Below are positions 38,311 to 47,800 of a stretch of 64,000 nt of DNA, piece by piece (position 1 is the stretch's first letter; each line of letters begins with the position of its first letter). The stretch is from Closterium sp. Naga37s-1 (lineage: Eukaryota; Streptophyta; Zygnematophyceae; Desmidiales; Closteriaceae), in NCBI GenBank assembly GCA_947471745.1, contig CANJKZ010000179.1:62001-126000 (forward strand), written 5' to 3'. The notes under the pieces were generated by a model that did no database searches, was not told the origin of the DNA, and worked only from the letters and a program-made list of their open reading frames with translations. The translations under genes were made by a program, and so were the position numbers.

Positions 38311-38880
38311 CACCTACTGCTCGCTTATCAACTGGACTAGCTTCGCTTATCGGCGAAAAATACAATCAGAACGCCGACGCTCGTCGATCAACCACTCGCA
38401 AGCAGAAGCATACGGAAAGCCTAACGCAACGCAGTGCTAAACCTATAGTGAGCGAGGACTAAGGTGAAAAAGTCATGACTAGACTTTGAGAATGGTGAAA
38501 GAATGGAGGGGAGAGGATATCAAGGTTGCAGTCGAATTTGGCGGGAAACTGAGAGAAATTCAAATCCTCGAATTTGAGAGAATAGCTTACAGAGCCTTCG
38601 TGATATTTAGCTTTTGTTGAACTTCGTAAAAGGGCACTTTGTATCGGAGCAGATTCGCGAACAATCTCTTGCGGAGTTTGCGACATTTTGAACTGTTCGA
38701 TATTATAAGCCCCTTGTTTACAATCCACCGACTCATGATAAGGGGCTGAATAATAGCGAGACTTTTTTCAACAGGGGCTATTTTCACCATCGTGCCAGTG
38801 TCCTGCCGACACGTCCTGTCCTGAGTAGAGGTACAGGAAACGTAGCCTCCTATTTTCTGCTCTGCCCTGCACTCGTCTGA
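38311..38880. other. Divergent promoter region, ASH2L-like and AP endonuclease genes
   Basis: About 570 bases between two genes transcribed away from each other. No coding sequence recognised; likely a bidirectional promoter region with both 5' UTRs. Confidence 0.45.
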
Positions 38881-41800
38881 ATGGTGCCGCTCGTTACTAT
38901 CCGAAACTCCTTAGGCACTCCGTCGGCCATCGCAGCCATCCGATTTGTCGCCCGGACAGCATCCACGGCTCCCGTCGCCTTTTCGCCAAAGTTCGCCACC
39001 GACACTGTTACTGGCAGTCTATCATCGCGAAATCAGATCGTCACGCCCTTAGTGGTACGCTGCAAGCGTTTAATAAGAAACGCCCATTCGTGTTGTGCTA
39101 TATCCGTTGTTCTTCCGAGAATAGTATTCCCCGCATTTGTGACTGTATCGAGGACTCGATCATTAGGGACTGTTACAACAATGGCTGGTGGCGGCCGTAA
39201 ACCCGCCGCTCCGCGTACAAACTCCGAGGCACCGCACAGCACCGCTCTGCGCCGCTCCACGCGGGCAGCAGCAGCAGCTTCCGCCGCGGCCGCTCGTTCC
39301 GGCGACGACCCAGCCGCTGACGACGCCGCGATTGACGCTGCGACTGGCGGGAAAAACGCGGAGGCGGAAGCCGCGGGGAAAGGGCGTGCGGGGAAAGCGG
39401 GGGTCAAGCGCGCGAGAGAGGTACCCAGCGGGAGCGGGAAGGGGGAAGCGGGGAAGGGCGCGGTTGGGGGAGGTTGGACGGGGGGGAGGGCGCGGTCACT
39501 GGGAAGAGGGGGAGCGGCAGCAGGGGGGAAAGGGAAAAGGGGGAAAGCCGCAGCACTGAGCGAAGAAGAAGAGGAGGAGGAAGAGGAGGAGACGGAGGAG
39601 GAAGAGGAGGAGGATGAAGAGGAGGAGGAGGAGGAAGAGGAGAAGGGGAAGAAGAAAGGGAGAAAGAGGGGAGTACCCGCGGGCCCACGTGGTCAGCAGG
39701 CTAAGGGGAGCAAGCCAGTAGAATTGGGACACGTGGAGTCACAAGAGCCAGAGTCGCAACCAGAATCACAGCCGTTGGAGTCACAGGAAGAAAAAGAGGA
39801 GGGCAGGGAGGGAAAAGAAACCGTTCCCGAAGGGCAGGTGAAAAAAGGCCGGGGTAAGGCCGGGCCGCAAAAAGCGGGGAAGAAAAAACCCGGGCAGCTG
39901 ACGAAAAAAGAGCAATTGGAGATAGCTAAACGAATGGAGGCAGATGCCGAAGCTAGCCAGGAGCCTTGGAAGGTTCTGGTTCACCGAAAGCTGCAACCTG
40001 ATTGGTTCCCGTATGATCCCAAGACGATGAGGAAAGCTGACGTGGATGGGGGGGGGAGTGAGCTGGCAGGGGCGGGAGGGGAGGAGGGAGGGGAGAAGGG
40101 AGGAGGAGAAAAGAATTTATGGCGTCTGGTATCTTGGAATGTTAATGGGTTGAGAGCATTGCTTAAAGGTGGGGAAGGGGAGGGGGACGGGGAGGGGAGT
40201 GGGGGGAAGGGTACAGAGAAGGGGAAGGGGAAGAAGAAAGGGGGAAGGGGAGCAGGTAAGGGGAAGGCGGGCGGAGGGGAGGAGGGGGAATCGCAGGATC
40301 CAGCTGGCGAGTCGCAAGATCATACGGCAACTGTGGACGCTGACGTGGCGGCTGACGTGTCTGCTGACGTGGCGGCTGAGGCGACCGTGCTGTGTCGATT
40401 GGCCGAGAGGGAGCGTGCTGACGTGGTGTGCCTGCAGGAGACGAAGCTGCAGGAGAAGGACGTGGGGGAGATTCAGAAGGCTCTGTCTCCCACGTTCCCG
40501 CATTCCTATTGGAGCTGTAGCACAGCTAAGCTTGGATACTCCGGCACGGCAGTGCTGTCTAAGGTGAGTCAGTGGGACTTATGTGTCGTTGTATGGAAGG
40601 GCAGGAGGAGAAGGATGAAGGGGAGACTTAAAAGGCCCTCGCCCTCCCCCACCTTTCCGCACTCGTTTTGGAGCTGCAGCACGGCTAAGCTGGGATCCTC
40701 CGGTACGGCAGTGCTGTCCAAGGTGAGTCAGTGGGATCCGATTCTTGTTGTATAAAGGACTGAGTCCGGACGTTGAAGACACTCAATTCCTCCCCTCTCC
40801 CCCCTCCGTTTGCCCCTCCCCTCAGTGGTGTATGGCATTGGCAAACCAGAGGTGGTGACGGTGGAAGTGGAATTCAGTCACAGTTAATTCGATTGGTTGT
40901 ACTATACATATGCCTCTCCTCCCCTCTTTCAGGTGCGCCCTCTCTCGGTGCGCTACGGCATGGACAAGCCAGAGCACGGCAAGGAGGGGCGGGTGGTGAA
41001 AGTTGCACACGTGCCACTGTTGAGTGAATTGTTTCAACATATGTGCCTCTCTCCCCCCTTTCAGGTGCGCCCACTCTCAGTGCGGTATGGCATCGACAAG
41101 CCAGAGCACGACAAGGAGGGGCGCGTGGTGACGGTTGCACTCGTGCCACAGTTGAGTGGATTGTTCTACATATGTGCCGCTCTCTTCCCCCCTTTTCAGG
41201 TACCTCCTCTCTCAGTGCGCTATGGCATCGACAAGCCAGAGCACGACAAGGAGGGGCGGGTGGTGACGGTGGAATTTACTGACAGTTCGTAACTGACCAT
41301 CTCATGTGTGCCGCTCTCTCCCATCTCCTGTTCAGGTGCCTCCCCTCTCAGTGCGCTACGGCATTGGCAAGCCAGAGCACGACAAGGAGGGGCGGGTGGT
41401 GACTGTTGAGTCTTGTCACGGTCGAATCAATCGTTTTATACATGTGCCAATCTCCCCCACTTTTCAGGTGCCTCCTCTCTCGGTGCGCTATGGCATCAAC
41501 AAGCCAGAGCACGACAAGGAGGGGCGAGTGGTGACGGTTGAATTTGCCCCCTTCTTCCTCGTCTGCTGCTACACCCCCAACTCTTCTGAGAAGCTAGTCC
41601 GGCTGGTGGGTAAACAAGAAAAGTCAACAATAGTCAACGTCAGTCAAGGCTAGTCAACGCTAGTCAAGCTTGTTGACTTCGTCCCCTTCTTCCTCATGTG
41701 CTGCTACACACCCAATTCTTCTGAGAAGCTAGTCAGGCTGGTGAGTGGTTACTGAAGGCAAGGCAACGCAACGCAAGTCAAAGCAGGTCAAAGCAAGTCA

Positions 41801-44800
41801 AGGCGAGTGGTGACAAATGAATTCGCCCCATTCTTCCTCGTCTGCTGCTACACTCCCAACTCCTCCGAGACGCTAGTCTGCTTGGTGGGTAGTCAAGGTA
41901 GTCAAGGCACGCAAGGCAGTACATGTGCCGTGCCATGCAATCCCATGCCATGCCGTGCCATGCTGTGCCATGCCCCGCCATACCCCTCAATCTTCTCTGT
42001 TTCTCCTCTGTTCCTGCTTTCATTTTTTTCTGTGGGAAATGGAGATTTTCCACTCACACTCTCGCTCGTGAGCACACTCACGCTCTCTCATGCTCACACT
42101 CACACTCTGTTTCTCGATTGTACTCCAGCGCGCCTGTTTCTTCACTCTGCCCCTGCAATCTCCATTTCCCAGCAGGTCTCTCCACGACTAATCCCACCAA
42201 GGAAAGGGACCTCATTTCTTAAGTCGACCAAAAGACTCATTGTTCCCCAATGTGTCTCCCGCCCACTCTGCCTTGTGCCTGCAGGACTATCGCACCAAGG
42301 AGTGGGACGTCGATTTTGGCAGCTACGTCAAGGTAAGGTGAACCTTCATCCGGTTGTGAACCTTAATCCAGGGGGTGAACCTTAATCCGGGGGTGAACCT
42401 TAATCCGGGGGTGAACCTTAATCCGGGGGTGAACCTTAATCCGGGGGTGAACCTTAATCCGAGGGTGAACCTTAATCCGGGGGTGAACTTTAATCCGGGG
42501 GTGAACCTTCATCCGGGGGTGAACCTTCATCCGGGGGTGAACCTTCATCCGGGGGTGAACCTTCATCCGGGGGTGAACCTTCATCCGGGGGTGAACCTTA
42601 ATCCGGGGGTGAACCTTAATCGGGGGGTGAACCTTAATCCGGGGGTGAACCTTCATCCGGGGGTGAACCTTAATCCGGGGGTGAACCTTAATCCGGGGGT
42701 GAACCTTCATCCGGGGGTGAACCTTCATCCGGGGGTGAACCTTCATCCGGGGGTGAACGGTGAACCTTAATCCGGGGGTGAACCTTAATCCGGGGGTGAA
42801 CCTTCATCCGGGGGTGAACCTTCATCCGGGGGTGAACCTTCATCCGGGGGTGAACCTTCATCCGGGGGTGAACCTTAATCCGGGGGTGAACCTTAATCCG
42901 GGGGTGAACCTTAATCCGGGGGTGAACCTTAATCCGGGGGTGAACCTTAATCCGAGGGTGAACTTTCATCTGGGGGTGAACCTTCATCCGGGGGTGAACC
43001 TTCATCCGGTTGTGAACCTTAATCCGGGGGGTGAACCTTAATCCGGGGGTGAACCTTTATCCGGGGGTGAACCTTAATCCGGGGGCGAACCTTAATCCGG
43101 GGGTGAACCTTAATCCGGGGGTGAACCTTCATCCGGGGGCGAACCTTAATCCGGGGGCGAACCTTAATCCGGGGGCGAACCTTAATCCGGGGGTGAACCT
43201 TAATCCGGGGGTGAACCTTAATCCGGGGGTGAACCTTCATCCGGGGGTGAACCTTAATCCGGGGGTGAACCTTCATCCGGGGGTGAACCTTCATCCGGGG
43301 GTGAACCTTCATCCGGGGGTGAACCTTCATCCGGGGGTGAACCTTCATCCGGGGGTGAACCTTAATCCGGGGGTGAACCTTAATCCGGGGGTGAACCTTA
43401 ATCCGGGGGTGAACCTTAATCCGGGGGTGAACCTTAATCCGGGGGTGAACCTTAATCCGAGGGTGAACTTTCATCTGGGGGTGAACCTTCATCCGGGGGT
43501 GAACCTTCATCCGGTTGTGAACCTTAATCCGGGGGGTGAACCTTAATCCGGGGGTGAACCTTAATCCGGGGGTGAACCTTTATCCGGGGGTGAACCTTAA
43601 TCCGGGGGCGAACCTTAATCCGGGGGTGAACCTTAATCCGGGGGTGAACCTTCATCCGGGGGCGAACCTTAATCCGGGGGCGAACCTTAATCCGGGGGCG
43701 AACCTTAATCCGGGGGTGAACCTTAATCCGGGGGTGAACCTTAATCCGGGGGTGAACCTTCATCCGGGGGTGAACCTTAATCCGGGGGTGAACCTTAATC
43801 CGGGGGTGAACCTTAATCCAGGGGTGAACCTTAATCCGGGGGTGAACCTTAATCCGGGGGTGAACCTTAATCCGGGGGTGAACCTTAATCCGGGGGTGAA
43901 CCTTAATCCGAGGGTGAACCTTAATCCAGGGGTGAACCTTCATCCGGGGGTGAACCTTAATCCGGGGGTGAACCTTCATCCGGGGGTGAACCTTCATCCG
44001 GGGGTGAACCTTCATCCGGGGGTGAACCTTCATCCGGGGGTGAACCTTCATCCGGGGGTGAACCTTCATCCGGGGGTGAACCTTAATCCGGGGGTGAACC
44101 TTAATCCGGGGGTGAAACTTAATCCGGGGTGGAACCTTAATCCGGGGGTGAACCTTAATCCGGGGGTGAACCTTAATCCGGGGGTGAACCTTCATCCGGG
44201 GGTGAACCTTCATCCGGGGGTGAACCTTCATCCGGGGGTGAACCTTCATCCGGGGGTGAACCTTCATCCGGGGGTGAACCTTCATCTGGGGGTGAACCTT
44301 AATCCGGGGGTGAACCTTAATCCGGGGGTGAACCTTAATCCGGGGGTGAACCTTCATCCGGGGGTGAACCTTAATCCGGGGGTGAACCTTAATCCGGGGG
44401 TGAACCTTAATCCGAGGGTGAACCTTAATCCAGGGGTGAACCTTCATCCGGGGGTGAACCTTAATCCGGGGGTGAACCTTCATCCGGGGGTGAACCTTCA
44501 TCCGGGGGTGAACCTTAATCCGGGGGTGAACCTTAATCCGGGGGTGAACCTTCATCCGGGGGTGAACCTTAATCCGGGGGTGAACCTTAATCCGGGGGTG
44601 AACCTTCATCCGGGGGTGAACCTTCATCCGGGGGTGAACCTTCATCCGGGGGTGAACGGTGAACCTTAATCCGGGGGTGAACCTTAATCCGGGGGTGAAC
44701 CTTCATCCGGGGGTGAACCTTCATCCGGGGGTGAACCTTCATCCGGGGGTGAACCTTAATCCGGGGGTGAACCTTAATCCGGGGGTGAACCTTAATCCGG

Positions 44801-47800
44801 GGGTGAACCTTAATCCGGGGGTGAACCTTAATCCGGGGGTGAACCTTAATCCAGGGGTGAACCTTAATCCGGGGGTGAACCTTAATCCGGGGGTGAACCT
44901 TAATCCGAGGGTGAACTTTCATCCGGGGGTGAACCTTCATCCGGGGGTGAACCTTCATCCGGGGGTGAACCTTAATCCGGGAGTGAACCTTAATCCGGGG
45001 GTGAACCTTAATCCGGGGGTGAACCTTAATCCGGGGGTGAACCTTCATCCGGGGGTGAACCTTCATCCGGGGGTGAACCTTCATCCGGGGGTGAACCTTC
45101 ATCTGGGGGTGAACCTTCATCCGGGGGTGAACCTTAATCCGGGGGTGAACCTTCATCCGGGGGTGAACCTTAATCCGGGGGTGAACCTTAATCCGGGGGT
45201 GAACCTTCATCCGGGGGTGAACCTTAATCCGTGGGTGAACCTTAATCCGGGGGTGAACCTTAATCGGGGGGTGAATCTTAATCCGGGGGTGAACCTGAAT
45301 CCGGGGGTGAACCTTCATCCGGGGTTGAACCTTAATCCGGGGGTGAACCTTAATCCGGGGGTGAACCTTAATCCGGGGGTGAACCTTAATTCGAGGGTGA
45401 ACCTTAATTCGAGGGTGAACCTTAATCCGGGGGTGAACCTTCATCCGGGGGTGAACCTTCATCCGGGGGTGAACCTTCATCCGGGGGTGAACCTTCATCC
45501 GGGGGTGAACCTTCATCCGGGGGTGAACCTTCATCCGGGGGTGAACCTTCATCCGGGGGTGAACCTTCATCCGGGGGTGAACCTTAATCCAGGGGTGAAC
45601 CTTAATCCGGGGGTGAACCTTAATCCGGGGGTGAACCTTCATCCGGGGGTGAACCTTAATCCGGGGGTGAACCTTCATCCGGGGGTGAACCTTCATCCGG
45701 GGGTGAACCTTCATCCGGGGGTGAACCTTCATCCGGGGGTGAACCTTCATCCGGGGGTGAACCTTCATCCAGGGGTGAACCTTCATCCGGGGGTGAACCT
45801 TAATCCGGGGGTGAACCTTAATCCGGGGGTGAACCTTAATCCGGGGGTGAACCTTAATCCGTGGGTGAACCTTAATCCGGGGGTGAACCTTATCCGGGGG
45901 TGAACCTTAATCCGGGGGTGAACCTTAATCCGGGGGTGAACCTTAATCCGGGGGTGAACCTTCATCCGGGGGTGAACCTTCATCCGGGGGTGAACCTTCA
46001 TCCGGGGGTGAACCTTAATCCGGGGGTGAACCTTAATCCGGGGGTGAACCTTCATCCGGGGGTGAACCTTCATCCGGGGGTGAACCTTCATCCGGGGGTG
46101 AACCTTCATCCGGGGGTGAACCTTCATCCGGGGGTGAACCTTAATCCGGGGGTGAACCTTAATCCGGGGGTGAACCTTAATCCGGGGGTGAACCTTAATC
46201 CGGGGGTGAACCTTAATCCGGGGGTGAACCTTAATCCGGGGGTGAACCTTAATTCGGGGGTGAACCTTAATCCGGGGGTGAACCTTAATCCGAGGGTGAA
46301 CCTTAATCCGAGGGTGAACCTTAATCCGAGGGTGAACCTTCATCCGGGGGTGAACCTTCATCCGGGGGTGAACCTTCATTCGGGGGTGAACCTTCATCCG
46401 GGGGTGAACCTTCATCCGGGGGTGAACCTTCATCCAAGGGTGAACCTTCATCCGGGGGTGAACCTTAATCCGGGGGTGAACCTTAATCCGGGGGTGAACC
46501 TTCATCCGGGGGTGAACCTTCATCCGGGGGTGAACCTTAATCCGGGGGTGAACCTTCATCCGGGGGTGAACCTTAATCCGGGGGTGAACCTTAATCCGGG
46601 GGTGAACCTTCATCCGGGGGTGAACCTTCATCCGGGGGTGAACCTTAATCCGGGGGTGAACCTTCATCCGGGGGTGAACCTTAATCCGAGGGTGAACCTT
46701 AATCCGGGGGTGAACCTTCATCCGGGGGTGAACCTTAATCCGGGGGTGAACCTTAATCCGGGGGTGAACCTTAATCCGGGGGTGAACCTTAATCCGGGGG
46801 TGAACCTTAATCCGGGGATGAACTTTAATCCGGGGGTGAACCTTAATCCGGGGGTGAACCTTAATCCGGGGGTGAGCCTTCATCCGGGGGTGAGCCTTAA
46901 TCCGGGGGGTAAACCTTCATCCGGGGGTGAACCTTCATCCTGGGGTGAACCTTAATCCAGGGGCGCGCCTTAATCCAGGGGCCATTGGCGGCAATCTTCT
47001 GGGGCAGCTTCAACGAGTACATACGCGCCCCTCCCCCGCCTGCCTCCTCGCCCCCGCGTCTGACTCCGCAAATACCCTTGCTTTTTGAGACGTCTCGAAG
47101 CATGGGAGTCCTACCTGAGGGGCATTCAAGTCTCTTCAGCGAGCACATGCGCGCCCTCTCCCCCGCCTGCCTCCTCGCCTCCTCTGCGCCTGCCCCTGCA
47201 AGAACCTTCGCTTTGAAACGCTTCCAAGCATTGGAGACTCACCTGAGGGGCGTTGGTGCCCCGGGACAGCAAGAGCCTCAGCACAGGGCCCATTGGCGGC
47301 AAGAGCCTCAGCACAGGGCCCATTGGCGGCAAGAGCCTCAGCACAGGGCCCATTGGCGGCAAGAGCCTCAGCACAGGGCCCATTGGCGGCAAGAGCCTCA
47401 GCACAGGGCCCATTGGCGGCAAGAGCCTCAGCACAGGGCCCATTGGCGGCAAGAGCCTCAGCACAGGGCCCATTGGCGGCAAGAGCCTCAGCACAGGGCC
47501 CATTGGCGGCAAGAGCCTCAGCACAGGGCCCATTGGCGGCAAGAGCCTCAGCACAGGGCCCATTGGCGGCAAGAGCCTCAGCACAGGGCCCATTGGCGGC
47601 AAGAGCCTCAGCACAGGGCCCATTGGCGGCAAGAGCCTCAGCACAGGGCCCATTGGCGGCAAGAGCCTCAGCACAGGGCCCATTGGCGGCAAGAGCCTCA
47701 CCACAGGGCCCATTGGCGGCAAGAGCCTCAGCACAGGGCCCATTGGCGGCAAGAGCCTCAGCACAGGGCCCATTGGCGGCAAGAGCCTCAGCACAGGGCC

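Noticed and set aside
32826-38440. Ser/Pro/Leu-rich open frames on the + strand opposite the ASH2L-like gene
   Set aside because: They are antisense readings of its Glu/Lys/Gly-rich low-complexity coding segments and show no domain or sensible codon use.
42340-46975. Long open frames reading [12 protein letters not shown] and [12 protein letters not shown] on both strands
   Set aside because: They arise because the 18-bp satellite unit is a stop-free multiple of three. The region is an intron of the AP endonuclease gene and the frames have no other protein features.
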